64,000 bases of DNA from Zerene cesonia (GCF_012273895.1 NC_052109.1:1488001-1552000); one strand, 5' to 3'. Shown: positions 11,760-24,448, numbered from the stretch's first letter. Program-made: numbers and translations. The notes: a model not told the origin generated them from the letters alone.

Positions 11760-11912
11760 GGGACTACTTTTATTTATTTATTTATTTATTTACACTTTAA
11801 TGTACAATACACATACAGTTAACAAAACCAATAAACAATATCTATTGTACAATTTGGCGGCCTTATCGCTTTGAAGCGATTTCTTCCAGGCAACCTTTGG
11901 ATACAGGAAATA
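11760..11912 (-). mobile_element. non-LTR retrotransposon or SINE 3' end
   Basis: On the minus strand: AAAGGTTGCCTGGAAGAAAT, then CGCTTCAAAGCGATAAGGCC (a hairpin), GCCAAATTGTAC, and a tail of (TAAA)n complementary to 11768-11791. This 3' block followed by a TAAA tail is familiar from lepidopteran LINE-like repeats. Reverse-transcriptase coding sequence is absent. Confidence 0.55.
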
Positions 11913-13361
11913 TAAATTTTGGAAAGGTAGAAAGTGTATAAATACATACAAGAAAGTGTACAAATATATAGAAAAGAAATTAATGCATATAGGAGCAAGG
12001 ATAGTATAAAATGCAGTAAAGAGAGATAAATAATAGAGGAGAGAAAAGCAATATAACATAGAACAGGGTCAAAAACAACATTATGGAGATAGAAAATAAT
12101 CCTTAACAAGAGATTTAAATGTATATAAAGATTGTTTAGATTGATGTATATAAAGATTTTATTTAGGTGTTTCAAATTAAAATTATTGTATGTTTATTTA
12201 TAGCCGCTGTTTGGTGCCGAGGAAAAAAATTGTACCTATAATCGTATGAGTTCCCACGATAAGCAAGTGTATTATATACAAACATATTATTTCTAACAAT
12301 TATAGTTTTAATTTTTAATTTTCAAACTGCACGAATTACTTAACCCTCGCATAATGCAAATATAACCTTTAAGCTTGCTATTCCAACAAGCTAACTTTCC
12401 GAATGTTCCAGAAAATTCCACAATTTGTTTGCAAACGAGTGCTAAGCGTTTTAAAACATCCCAAACATTTTCATAGCGGGCTTACGATGCATTAGTGTAC
12501 AAAGCAAACGCAACATAAGTGTAAGGGTGGCCGAATTCAATAGGTTAAATTGCGGTGCAGTGCTGTGCAAATGACCAACCTAACGCGTTCCAATTGATGG
12601 ATTCAAGAGTTTTGGAAGTTTGGTTTTGAGGGTTAATTAGAAGCGTCTTTAAGGGGTTTTAATATAATTTCAGGAGTAGAAATCAGGCATTAAAAATCTG
12701 GTTAAGCTTTAATCTAATATTTACATTGGAATTGTTGTAAAAAGCCATGTCTGTGATGTCAGCTATGACTCTTTGAAGTTTACGTGCATATCTTTCACAT
12801 AATTCACTTGCTGTGTGGTTCTCTTTCATCATACTGTTATATAAAATAAAGTGTTAATAACTGTAAAAATTGAATATTGTATTTTCAAGCTTAATGTTCG
12901 GTCAATGTTTTTCAATTCCAAAAAACAAGAGAATCATAATTTATGAAGGAAATTAACTGATATCCATTTTCATCTCTGTAGTCTTTTATTTAAGATTTCA
13001 TATTCCTCCCTTCGTATAAGATCTTTTTAACAGCAATTAAGCGCTTTTGCATTCATCATATCATATTTCTAACCATAAACACAATCAATTTAAACTAAAA
13101 GAATTAACCACGCTTATCGTATAACTTGTACCCACAAAGGACGACCGTAAGTTGTTAGACGAGGCAGGAAATTGCGCGGGGCGAGGGGCAGGACCCGCTC
13201 ATGCTGTTTATTGTGACAGCACTGAACTGACTCCAGCCGGATTCTCAAGTTCGATCAGATCGTTTGATTCCAATATAGTATGGAATGACTGGATATGGTT
13301 ACCAGGAATGCATGAAAGGGCCCAACTGATATTTGAATTGAAATATGCCTCAGTCTGCAGC
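11913..13361. other. no gene recognised
   Basis: Purine-rich low-complexity DNA to about 12180 gives a spurious Leu/Ile-rich open frame on the minus strand. 13150-13330 is more complex and partly GC-rich (GCGCGGGGCGAGGGGCAGG) but not identifiable. Confidence 0.55.
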
Positions 13362-13673
13362 GAACAGTGCTGGCTCAGTGGTTAGAACCTCGGACGTAGA
13401 ACAAAAATCGGGTGTTCGAGACCGTAGGAGCATGCAAGAAACAAATTGATTTTTGACTTCTACTGCACGTTATTCACATTACCCGGCTCCAATCGATAAA
13501 AGAAAACATCGTAAGGATACCGACATATCAATTAATCAAAAGTTCGAGAAATGTGACATCTGCCAATCCGCACTTAGCCAGCGTGGTTGATAAGACCTGA
13601 ACTCTCATAGCCTGACGTCTAAAAAGTTGTGTGTCCTTGCAGTGGTAATAAATATGGGCTGATGGTGATGATA
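13362..13673 (+). mobile_element. tRNA-derived SINE, old full-length copy
   Basis: Head CAGTGCTGGCTCAGTGGTTA with B-box-like GTGTTCGAGACC, body ACATCTGCCAATCCGCACTT, tail AATATGGGCTGATGGTGATG. Diverged throughout but in the correct order. Confidence 0.72.
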
Positions 13674-14585
13674 CCTTAATTGAAACGGAAGTTAGGTTAT
13701 TGTAATTTATCAGTTTTAAAACTGGTTTCGGTCCAGTTGGCGTTTATTGCATAAGCATTATTTATAATAAATAATTTCTTGTTAGAGAGTTTCAAGGTTT
13801 TCCACGGATCGTAGATTAAATAGTGTTCATATGTCATAATCTCTTTACAAAAATTACTCAGAAATTTTGATATTATAGACAGTTCCTTGCATTGTTTTTG
13901 AGTCAGCAATTCATAATACATTATTTATTAAATTTGATACCAAATTCTCACTTGAATTTAATTCTCGCTGTAAATGGATTCGAAAATTCTGTATACCCAA
14001 GGGGCGTTTTGCTCAACCGTCAGATGACAAATACAGTAAAAACATGCTTTTTGTATTTTTTCCCATCATAAGATGAACGCTTGTATCTTTACCCTCTCAG
14101 ATAAAATACACAACACATACCTACCAGAAACAACAAAAGAGGCATAATATAAAAATAACAAAACATCGTCTACCTGAGATTAGTTCCGCAGTTATTTAAA
14201 GTTTCTCTAAGAAAATTAAATTCTCAAGTCTTGGCTTTCATTTCCTGTTGAGAAAAGCCCAGTGGAGGAGTTGAGATGGTTAATGTTATTATTTGTACGA
14301 TAGGAAAATTTTATATTCATTTGCACTTTAATACGAATAAACAGGTCTCGTAGATATGGCGTGGAAATAATTTGAGCTATTCCAAATATAATTTAAATGA
14401 ACTGTATACGTTTTAATACAGTATATTATAGATATATTTCCATGTTTCTGGAAACTGTTTTGAAATGCACTAAACAATAATGCGTGAGAGTACTTTCTTT
14501 TTCAGTTGACAATTCAAGGCCCAAGGATTTTTTTGTATTTGATAGATATACAATATTAATATCGAAACTAATATAATAAAGAACA
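13674..14585. other. no gene recognised
   Basis: AT-rich unique-looking DNA; nothing beyond short AT-biased frames. Confidence 0.6.
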
Positions 14586-14743
14586 AACGATTGTGTGGTT
14601 GGTTGTATAGGAGTTTATAATGTGTTTCACACAAAAACTACTGCACCGATTTCAAAAATTATTTCACCTTTACGAAGCTGCGTCTTTACTGAAAGACATA
14701 TGCTATATATGCACCACGGACGAAACCGAGGCAGACCCTTAGC
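14586..14743 (+). mobile_element. decayed short Helitron-like element
   Basis: Contains ACTACTGCACCGATTTCAAA, then a block ending CGGACGAAACCGAGGCAGAC where the CTAG end has decayed to CTTAG. Both ends are eroded. Confidence 0.5.
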
Positions 14744-15232
14744 ATTTAATAAACCGAATGCCATCCTTATTTTGTTAAAGTCAATAATTTGTATACAAAA
14801 AGTCGCGAAGTCGAGTTCACGAAAACAAAAATCCCAATTACGTAGCAAGAATAATTTTTAAACAAAGAAAAACTTTCTGGGACGCATCAAAGCGAACCTT
14901 TAATTCGTAACTCGATTTGACTCCCCAGAAAAATGGCGCAGGCAAAGATTTATGCGTTAATTTTGACAAGCTACAGCAGAGGGCGGGGTAAATAACTTAT
15001 GAAATTTATCGCCTGACCCCCGATTGAATGTCTACTCTTGGTTTATTCATGGTTGACTACTGTGAAAGTTTCGGAGTCTTAAGGAGTCAAGGCGTATTGT
15101 TGTGTTTATTTCTTAATAATAATAATATTTTGATTATATAGAATGAGCTGTGATTTTGGAGTGTTCGTAAAGATTGTCGTATAATATTATTAACTTTATG
15201 AATATTCTGTGAAAAAGACACAATACAGATAA

Positions 15233-15543
15233 TTTTTTTTGTCATAGCGGGAACTGAGCTGGTGGTTCGCCTGATGGTAAGCGATCATCACCGCCCATAA
15301 ACATTCGCAAAGGAACCTCTGTGAATGCGCTACCCGCTCTTAAGGGGAAAGGGCTAAGGAAAGGATTGACGAATGGAAAGAAGGAATGGACTGGGAAGGG
15401 TGAAAAAAAGGAAACGGGCGTCCGGCTCCCCCCATAAGAAACAGAGAAGCAGCTTCTATTTCACGCAATTTTTCTGTAAGAGTTTGGTACTTCCCCGATG
15501 TGAGCTGGCCCATTTGGTGCCGAAGTGTACTCGTCTCCCGCAT
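15233..15543 (-). mobile_element. SINE-like element (GTGGGAGTCGAG family)
   Basis: Antisense copy: T8, then GTCATAGCGGGAACTGAGC, ending near GTACTCGTCTCCCGCAT. Close to full length, with many substitutions. The short tail indicates greater age than the 29.3-kb copy. Confidence 0.75.
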
Positions 15544-18500
15544 ATAGATACAAATAGAGATATGATGAACTAATATTTCTTTACACTTATCCAATTGTAT
15601 AGTATTCGTATATTGTAAATATTTTTATGATCGCTCATAATTATTAATATCTTATAAATACCAAATTATGAAGAGATATTTATTGTTCAGCTTAAATTTT
15701 AATAAATTTCCACCAATTACTTTATTAACATTGAACGAGCTCCACTTTGTAATAAAACGGTATTAATTTCTCGATACTCAAAGCGGTGAAGAAGTTACAA
15801 AGTTAGTTGATTGAAATCAAGGTTTCTGAACGGTTATCATCGATTTATTTGAATACTTATTTACGCCTGCGACTTCGTTCGTATTACATATTTATTTACT
15901 ACAGTACTTTTACATTACTAGCATGCAAGCTCAAATATTACATCAGTCTAGGAGTTTGTGTGTAACTTTTTTGACAGTAGTAACTTTTTTGACAGGTAAG
16001 ACTTTAAAGAACAGATCTCGCATATTCCTCATAGAGTAAGTATAGTAAAAATGCTAAATACACGTTTTAAGTATAGAATCATCTGAATTGTCTCATCTAC
16101 TCTTATACTCATTAAATTATTGTATTGACTGCGATCGTTGATAAGTGCACAAAGTTTGAATTAAATCTGTCTGTTTGAAGTGGGCCAAAATCGAATCTAA
16201 TGCAGTCAATTGGTTACAAACATACAGGTGAAGCTAAAAAAGTGAGTTAAATCACAGATAATATAATGCAATAATAGTAGTTAAAGATAAGGTAAAGCAT
16301 ATTCGACAGTCGACTTCATATTTACTAGCAAGGCTCAATGTGTGTACCGTTAATTAACTACAAGTGAACCACATTCGACTTCGTCGTAAAAAAGCAATTT
16401 TTATGAAGAAAAATCCTGCATAGAATATTCGCTGGCCCTAGGGAACGGGTCAAGGTTATGTTGATCCTGTTCATCCAACCCTTATGGATGGTTTCAAAGA
16501 TTTTGGATAATCTCTTCTTTGCTTATCTGTCTATTAAAATTACAATTATTGTATCATATTACACGTCTATAACTGTTAAATGAGCTATCATGGACATTGC
16601 TGACAAGCAAGGAGCGGAATGAGTCAGTCCAAGTGCTATCAGTTATAAGCACAATTATCTTTTTAGTTAGATAACTACAACTAGTATTTATATTTTAATA
16701 AAATAAAAATACAAATCATAAGTCCGTTTGAATACGTTTATTTGATAGTTAATAATCAAAATTATATTTTCTCAAAGGAATGTCTATTTTTTAATATCGC
16801 AACAGCAAAAATACTCAACAAAAACATCCAAGAGCGTCGTCTTGGCAACTGGGTGTGATTAAAATCTCCGATCCGTTCAAATCTGGCATAAAACCAGCGG
16901 TATGCGAATTCGCTGACGAAATAACAGGATCAAAAGGAACGCGTGTGCCAAAAATAAGTTATTTTTTAAGGTTATTTTTTTTTTTGAAAACCCCATGAAA
17001 ATTATACACAAAATCAAACGTTCTTTGGGAAAATTTAAATCTATCAAAGGTTTATCATACGATATTCTAATTATTTTCCGTTGCATAATCTTTGTACCCT
17101 GACACTAATATCTATTATAATAAATATACATGTTGGAAAATGCGTGCGAGGAGAGCCGCTGGTCTGGTGCGTTTGAGCATCGCCGGTAACGCAGTCTGCA
17201 GGAGACTGCGTTAGACACCATCACACAGCTCGCGCGACGCCTGCGTCGTGTAGCGGCTGTAGGAGAGACTAATTAATTATTCAATATGGCATATGTTAAA
17301 AAATATATTCTTAACTTACAAAAGAAACTTAAAATTAAAGAACGACTGAAATAGTCCAATAAATACGTCGATTATTAACTTCAAAGAGTTAATATACTCA
17401 TAAATATTTTGAAGAAGGCTACAGTTGAGAATACAGATATTCTTTTGGGGAATACCTCACATTCCGACATTGAAAAACACCAGTACTCATTTTATTTCAC
17501 TAACAAATCATTTTAATAATAGGAAAGTTCATAAACGCTGTTATTAGACCCTTTAAACAGATATTCAGGAAAACACTTCTATCGGCCTCCATATAACCGC
17601 GGCCTTACAGGCGAAGGGAAACAATAAATTAATGTGATACCCGCGACGTGCTATCAGATAATTGGTAGAGGAAATCGAATGCGCTACTTTCTCTATTAGA
17701 ATATTTTCTATCCGAAAATTCTGCGTTGATGCGAAATAATTTTTATTAGCTTTATTATATGTTTGGACTGTCTTTTTTGTTGAATATCAATTTGAATCTT
17801 TTAAAAAAGGTTTTATAAGTGTTCGTTTATGAACAGTATTTGTAAGTGAGGTATATGTATTTTTTCAACTTCTCTGTAAAAAGAAAAGAAAACATATCTT
17901 TTTATTCGTAAGAAATTTTAATCAGTTCTATTTCAATATCGCTATAATCTCAATAATTTTGCTGTTTTAAAGATAATTTACTTGTGTGAGTTTTAAAGAG
18001 TATTATTGCATACTGTATTAATTTTTCCAAAATTACCCTATTTAAATGTTGTGTATCAAGATTATTACATTTAATTCGTTTGAGGCATTCATTGCAAGAA
18101 CATCAGAGGTATAAATTACTAGCAATCAAATAATTTGTTGCGTGGAAATATAAATGATTTATAATTGTTTAAGTTCGGTTGAAAAACGGATGATTACAAC
18201 GATGGTTCTACTATAATTTAATGGATTTTCATAAATACACGTTATTTCTTCTTATCATTCATCGAAGATACCTGTTTTATATCTTCCTTTTAGTAAAGAT
18301 TGTAACACAAATAAACTTTGGTACAATAGATAAGAAATTTCGCGTAATATATTACTATAGAATTGTTGTAATAATTGTAGGTAGAACGCTTGATTATGCT
18401 AAACAATTACTGCTAATTACTACGCCATGTTAGTATTATATTACCAATTACGATAAAGCTTTGACTCATTAATATCTGTTAGTACATATGACATTTTAAT

Positions 18501-19396
18501 TTTAATATATTTGGAATCGATTTATAACTTATTTGATAGCTTAGTGTCTGTATGACCACACTTTCCTTGGTTTTTTTTTAGTACATCTTAGCTACATCGA
18601 TATATTACCTAGCGATTTTTCTATTTAGAACTAGTTTCATCCAAATGCTTTCGATAAAACTAGAATTAACGTATGCTGTATATAAAATATAAATTAAAAC
18701 TAGTTCTTTTTTCACAAGCGAGTCTGATGTTTGCTACTGGCATAATGTATTAGTTTTAATTAAAATGCAATTTTGAGCGCCAGTTAATTCTAGTTTTAAC
18801 AAAGAAATTGGAAAATGTAGGTAGTAGATTGAATCGTGGTTTTAAATAAGATATTGAAAATTAACGAAAAACAGCAATATATAATGTTATATATAATGTT
18901 ATACGAGTTTTGTATTATATAAATTAATAGATAGATTTAACACCTACGCTACGCTACGCTAACGCCTAAAGGGCGAACCTTTTTTTGTTCATTAGGCAGA
19001 TTATCCTTTACCATCTAGTAGTGTTTTTATAAAATATACAATTGATTCCAAAAGAATCGATCATAAATCACTAAGCATGGTGACATTCAATAAGGGTTTA
19101 GGGTGGTGTTAGGATGGTGGACGTAGTACAATATCTCGGTGGTGGACTACGTCGTTCTATTAAAATTATAGTGTCTATGTCTGACCTTCATTTTAGAAGT
19201 TGTTCTATTTCGTTCAAACTGGAAGTAAAGAAATCTCATCTAGAAATTTCTCCTTTGTAAATAGACATTATTATGCACCAACCACAAACAAAGCGCCTGC
19301 TGCGGACAGATATTTGACACGGCTCGTTAGACCATTGACCGCAAATGAGGTTTAGCTGTTAAGGATAAAATATTGGTTCCACAGTATGCCAGTTAA
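15544..19396. other. no gene recognised
   Basis: Long AT-rich stretch whose main irregularity is the GC-rich patch at 17144-17269. Minor features: ATATAATGTTATATATAATG duplication at 18880-18905 and CTACG tandem units at 18943-18962. Confidence 0.6.
17144..17269. other. GC- and CpG-rich structured patch
   Basis: Contains an 11-bp perfect hairpin (TAACGCAGTCT 17187-17197 with AGACTGCGTTA 17203-17213), a second hairpin (CGACGC 17235-17240 with GCGTCG 17243-17248, extended by ACAGC/GCTGT), and outer arms AGCCGCT 17154-17160 with AGCGGCT 17252-17258. Could be a folded RNA, a MITE-like insertion or a regulatory element. No conserved protein frame. Confidence 0.6.
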
Positions 19397-19596
19397 TCCT
19401 ACTAATATTATAAATGCGAAAGTTTGTAAGGATGTGTGTGTGTTTGTTGCTCTTTCACGCAAAAACTACTGGACCGATTGCAATGAAATTTGGTACGTAC
19501 ACAGCTGGACAACTGGAATAACATATAGGTAACTTTTTATCCAGATATTTCTACGGGACCCGAACTTACGCGGGTGAAACCGCGGGACACAGCTAG
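19397..19596 (+). mobile_element. Helitron-like non-autonomous element, full length
   Basis: A 200-bp copy with TCCTACTAATATTATAAATG start and ACACAGCTAG end between A and T. It has the alternative GATTGCAATG and ACAGCTGGACAAC variants, so it belongs to a different subfamily from the 42-44 kb pair. Confidence 0.82.
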
Positions 19597-20908
19597 TTTG
19601 TTTAAGGCAGAAAATTTTCATTATGATTTTTCGAATGATTAGAATTTAATTTCATCCTTTTTTCTTTGTTCTCAAACTCGACTCTCAGATTCAAACTCTT
19701 CTTGATCTAAAACTATGTTTCTACCAAATTTAATCAAATCTTCTCAGTGGTTTAGGTATGAAAAGACAGACAGACAAGACATAGTTATTAGTAGTTACAT
19801 TTAAAATTATAGCTTTGTTATATTGTTCTTTTATTTTTAATGTTAGTTTTTAACAGCTGATATGTCGAATCTAAGGTAAGGGTTTAGAAGGATTTAGAAT
19901 GAAGACTTGTCTGAGTTTGAGTTCAACAGGGTAGTAACCCTGTTGAACTCAAACTCAAACCTAACGAAAAGATAGCAATCTAGAGTATTTCAATGAATAC
20001 CTCGCGTTCAAGCCCCAATAACTTTAAAATAATGAGGGAACCGGCTTTTTATCCCAGCTCCAAGCTCCGAACAATTCGCATCGCATCAAAATTTAATTTC
20101 AACAAAATAAAGTTCCGAAATAAGCACTCAACGTCCGCAGTCGTTTGCCAAATTCGCAAAAGCAATCTCCGTAAGAATAAAGATCAAACAATAAACATCT
20201 TGCAGCGTTTCCGAACGAATCTTCTATGAAATAATGATATTGCACTTGGCAACCCTGAGTCTGGACTCGAGATGTCGTCTCGTATAAAAACGTATGCCAA
20301 AAGGTTTTTGAGCGTTATGGCGCGATAATCGTAACGAGTGGGTTATCAACCTATTATACCGTATTAGGTGCTACATCTTTTGAAAACGGAATGTGATAAA
20401 GACCTATTATTATATTTATCTTATTATTTTGCAACTATAATGGAAGTTCTTTCTGTTGCAGTTCCACTTTTATTTAGTTAGTAAATAATAGTAAATTTTG
20501 ATAAAAAATATAAAACCTGAAATATATAGTTTATCACTACCTTTTCAACGTTGTTCCACATATTTTAACAGCTATTGAAGAATATAAAAGATAATCCCCA
20601 TTTCTCTAATAATGTAAACAGAGATGTACAATCATAAGGATTCAGCCAACGCCTTCAGGCGTCCATTTTCAACTCCTCGGTCTTATTTGAATAACAAATT
20701 CACGAATTTTGTTTCTTTATTCCCCTTAACGTCTTCCAATCGGTACTTTATTTGAAAATTGCGTATTAAGATTAAATTTTTCAATGAAATGAAATATAAA
20801 GTTTTCCGAAGATTTACTTTAGCGACATGTTTCTAAATCGCGCAAGTGAAATGTATTCGCTACATAAGATATATACAACTTTCCAAAACCATTCAATTAG
20901 GACCTTAC
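19597..20908. other. no supported gene
   Basis: Contains the perfect palindrome at 19913. A 78-codon ATG frame at 19993-20229 (+) is Lys/Asn/Arg-rich and has no splice context. Confidence 0.55.
19913..19956. repeat. perfect 20-bp inverted repeat, 4-nt loop
   Basis: GAGTTTGAGTTCAACAGGGT at 19913-19932, AGTA loop, and its exact reverse complement at 19937-19956. It could form a cruciform or RNA hairpin. Unrelated to the recognised transposon families. Confidence 0.9.
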
Positions 20909-21086
20909 CGGCCGGCCAGCCGCGTACTGTCGAGGGTTCTCCGTGTTTCGATTCATCCTTCCTTCCTCCACAAATAGTTGGTTTATTATAGGTATATTGT
21001 CGTTTCCTTTGAAACATCTATTGTCAATGTCTATACATTCAACACCAAAAATTGGCAAAAATAGCCATTTCCTTAGGACTTCGTTG
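20909..21086 (-). CDS. candidate internal exon (unidentified)
   Basis: On the minus strand a strong 3' splice site (pyrimidine-rich CTCTCTCTCCTTTGCAATCC, then TTCAG) precedes 178 nt that end at a GTAAGG donor. One frame is open across the whole interval (one base plus 59 codons), with mixed composition including VECIDIDNRCFKGND and NENPRQ-like residues rather than Lys/Asn/Ile runs. Against it, the opposite strand and a second frame are also largely open here, so stop codons are simply rare in this stretch. No domain is recognisable and no partner exon was found. Confidence 0.22.
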
Positions 21087-21474
21087 CTGAAGGATTGCAA
21101 AGGAGAGAGAGCCAATAACATTCAGGTAAAAACGCGTGTATAATAAAAAAATAAAGTCATATAAACAACATACATAAAATCAAGTACATTTCTTATAAGA
21201 CCCACTGACTACCGAACTAGTTAGGTAATAACACAATTTGTTTCATCACTATAGATGCAATAAGATAAAAACACGTTCAAAACATAAATTAGGAAGATAT
21301 GCAATTTGCGACTAGAAACAGGCATTTTTAATTGTTTTTTGTATCATTTCTATTGCATACGTCATTAGCATTAGCTTATTCATTCTTGCCGTAATTCCCC
21401 ACAAGAAGTAGTACTTTATCCTTTACCATATGTCCTTGCAGATCACAGTATCCCAAACTACGAAGAAAGCAGTA

Positions 21475-21783
21475 TTTTTTTATATCATAGCGGGGAACTG
21501 AGCTGGTGGTTCGCCTGATAGTGAGCGATCGCCAAAGCCCATGAACATTCGCAAAGGTAGTTCCTCTGGATGCGCCGCTCCCTTTTTGGAGTAAGGGAAA
21601 AGGAAACTGGGACGGACAAGGAAAAAGAAAAGGCCCTCCGGGACCCCCACTCACCGTACGAAACACAGTGGCATGCCAGTATTTCACGCCGGCATGCCAG
21701 TATTGTGGGGGTGTGGTACTTCCCCGGTGTGAGCTGGCCCGATTCGTTGCTTCGGCACGACTGCTTGCTGCTCGATTCCCACA
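21475..21783 (-). mobile_element. SINE-like element (GTGGGAGTCGAG family)
   Basis: Antisense near-full-length copy from TTTTTTTATATCATAGCGGG to GCTCGATTCCCACA. It has a local duplication of CCGGCATGCCAGTAT (21661-21703 area). It produces overlapping open frames on both strands that are not genes. Confidence 0.75.
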
Positions 21784-22044
21784 ATAAAAGAATAGTTTCT
21801 AGCGGGTTCAGATTCTTGGATGTCACACATCACGTGTTGGTATAGCATATCAGAATTGTACAGTTTTAACTATGCAAAAAAGAGATATTTTCATCAACAC
21901 TTCAAACCGGTGGCTGTATGAAATCCTGTAATGAAATATGCGTTATTTAATGGTATGATAAAATAACTTATTTGTTCGGGATCATTTGGACCTCGCTGGA
22001 TTGGTTAAAAGCATGCTTTATGAGATTATACCTCTAAAAGGATA

Positions 22045-22139
22045 GACTCTTTCACGCACAACCTACTGAACCGATTGCAATTAAATTTGGTACGTCCGGA
22101 ATACGGACTTACGCGGGTGAAACCGCGGGGCGCAGCTAG
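22045..22139 (+). mobile_element. 5'-truncated Helitron-like element
   Basis: Only the 3' half is present, from ACTCTTTCACGCACAACC to GGGGCGCAGCTAG, with an internal deletion of the GTCCAGC...TATCCC segment seen in full copies. The 3' end is intact. Confidence 0.75.
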
Positions 22140-23329
22140 TAATTTATACTTGTAATAGCTTCGTGCATTGTAAATACAGTTAGTATTTCATATGCACTTT
22201 GTTTTAATACCGATAAATGAAAGGTAATAAAATAATTATGCAATACAATGAATTATAAGATTGATACAGGACTATTTTGTAACGTCCCAGATATTAATTC
22301 GAACCATTTCATAATAGTTAACCAATAAATTAGTATTTAAATTTGGTGTTCGAGTTAGCCAAAATAAATTAACCATTATTGAAATAAAACCAATAAAAGT
22401 TTACGCCAATGTCCAGTTTGTGTTGAAGAGTCAGAACTCGAATTTTAGTCACTCAGACTGTTAGTTGTGAACATTTATAACTGAGTGGAAAAATACAGAA
22501 GTTTCCACTTGTATAAAGTTATATTAAAGAGTATTTATTAAATATGCGCGAAGTGTAGTTCCTGTATCCCAGTTAACCGTTGAGTTTCTATACAATTTCA
22601 TTCCCAATAAGCGTTATTAACCCAGATCAGGTCGTAGTTAACTCCTTAGTGGAACGGGTTGAGATAAGGATCAAATTTGTTCAAGTTCCTAAGATCAAAG
22701 ATACGCGCCCGGAACAAACAAGACGTTTTATCTTTAAGAAGCTGGTAGCTAAACATTAATAGTTTTTAAGTTTGTTATTTTTAACCCGCGACGCATAGAA
22801 GAGTTTTATAAGTTAGCTGTCGTCTTACAATTTGTGACATCGGGGCTCTCAAACGAATGTAATGATGGTGGTTTTTTTGTTTGTTCGAAAGCCAGCAATT
22901 CTCTTTGGATTGTTCTTAACAACTAATAACTAACAATTTGATGGAAATCGGCAAAAATGACGACGCTACATAGGATGCAATTAGATAAATGTACATATAT
23001 ATTATAGGACATATTGAAGGAGTTGAGAATATTTAGAAGTATTTATAGTGTAGACATTTTTAACCTCGCTTTTTGTTTTTCCCGTATACTGTTTTTATTC
23101 ATAAGGATAAAACTATTCTGTAGGTATGTATATCTACGTATATTTTCCCAATGGGTCATCCAAGGACATGTCAAAACCCCGTGGATGTAATTCAACGTGA
23201 ACGTCCGTCCTCCGTCCGTCCAATTATTTAGATGGAAATTGATTAACATTATTCTTCAAGAAAACCAAAAGAAGTTGTCTTATTTACATCTAATGATGCT
23301 CCATAGAGATGAAACATTGAATTATTTCA
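22140..23329. other. no gene recognised
   Basis: AT-rich, non-repetitive by eye. CGTCCGTCCTCCGTCCGTCC at 23200-23220 is a short tandem run. Confidence 0.6.
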
Positions 23330-23500
23330 GTAGACTGATTATATGACTATTATAAATTCGATAGTAACACTTTCTGTTTATCTATATGTCTCTTTGTCAC
23401 GCCTTAACCATTTAACCGATTTGTATGAAATTCAGTGCAAATACGTTAAGGAATTGAGAAAGGACATAGAATAGTTTCTATCTCACATCTCACGGGCACG
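23330..23500 (+). mobile_element. decayed short repeat, Helitron-like 5' part
   Basis: ATGACTATTATAAATTCGAT, GTCACGCCTTAACCATTTAA and CCGATTTGTATGAAATTCAG are in the order of a Helitron-like copy. The 3' end is replaced by CACGGGCACGGGCACCTGATGG and cannot be placed. Confidence 0.45.
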
Positions 23501-24234
23501 GGCACCTGATGGTAAATAATCACTCTGTTCTTGTATATATTTTCCTTTGATTTCATCACATATGATAACGTGATGTAGTTTACCATGAAGAAGAGACTGA
23601 CAGAGTTACTTTCGAATAAACCACTCAATTCAAATATCGTACTATTTTAAATTCCTAAAATCTTAATGTATAACTGAAAGTCCAGAAAGCTTAAGAGTTA
23701 AAAGACAACACATTTAACATCATCTAACGACAAAATAAATTGCGACGTGTAGGTTTAATTAGCAACAAGCATCAACATACAATCCTGGGATGTTAAATCG
23801 CATATTCACATCGCCAATAAAAACTAAACAAAAAAAACATACAGATCGCGCTACGCAAAAACGACGAAAAATATTCATAAAACCAACATTAGAATTGAAT
23901 TGGAGCGCTCGAAAAAAGCGTTAAAATTCAGAATCCTTTTAAATAAATCCACTTTTTATACGTTCTTGGTCAACGTATTCATCCGGGATCATGTAATTCC
24001 GGGCATTAACGTTATTTGCTTAGAAAATAATGCGAGCGCTGCATTCCAAGTGCGCAAGATAATGAAAATAGTTTTCCCCTCGAGAGAAATGGCAGAGATG
24101 GGTCTTTTTTTTCATGCGATGGTTTTAAAAGGGATTTCGGTTTGTTCTGTAATAAATTGTTTTAAGGAATTGTTGGTTGCATGGTTTTTTTATTCTAGTT
24201 TTTGGAAGCTTAGCATTTTGATATTTTATTGATA

Positions 24235-24448
24235 CTAGCTGTGACCCGCGGTTGAAACCGCGTAAGTCCGTATCCCGTAGGAATATCGGTATAAAAAGTG
24301 CCTATGTGTTATTTCAGTTGTCCAGCTATCTACGAAGCAAATTTCATTGCAATCGGTTCAGTAGTTTTTGCGTGAATGAGTAGTTACAGACGCATACATA
24401 CATATGCATCCATCCTCACAAACTTTCGCATTTATAGTATTATTATTC
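24235..24448 (-). mobile_element. Helitron-like element, inverted copy
   Basis: Reverse-complement copy: CTAGCTGTGACCCGCGG at the left and CTCACAAACTTTCGCATT at the right. The conserved block ATTGCAATCGGTTCAGTAG is present. CA-rich repeats replace the GTGTGT tract of the plus copies. Confidence 0.78.

Noticed and set aside
11819..12175. 118-codon minus-strand frame
   Set aside because: Leu/Ile/Tyr-rich product of purine-rich low-complexity DNA; its C-terminal part is translated from the non-LTR 3' end repeat.
21376..21845. Overlapping 91-113-codon frames on both strands
   Set aside because: They lie in a GC-rich SINE-like copy, and the same residues appear wherever that repeat occurs (15.3, 29.3 and 55.5 kb).
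23900..24232. 110-codon plus-strand frame
   Set aside because: Begins at TTG rather than ATG, hydrophobic AT-rich tail, ends at a Helitron-like element, no splice context.
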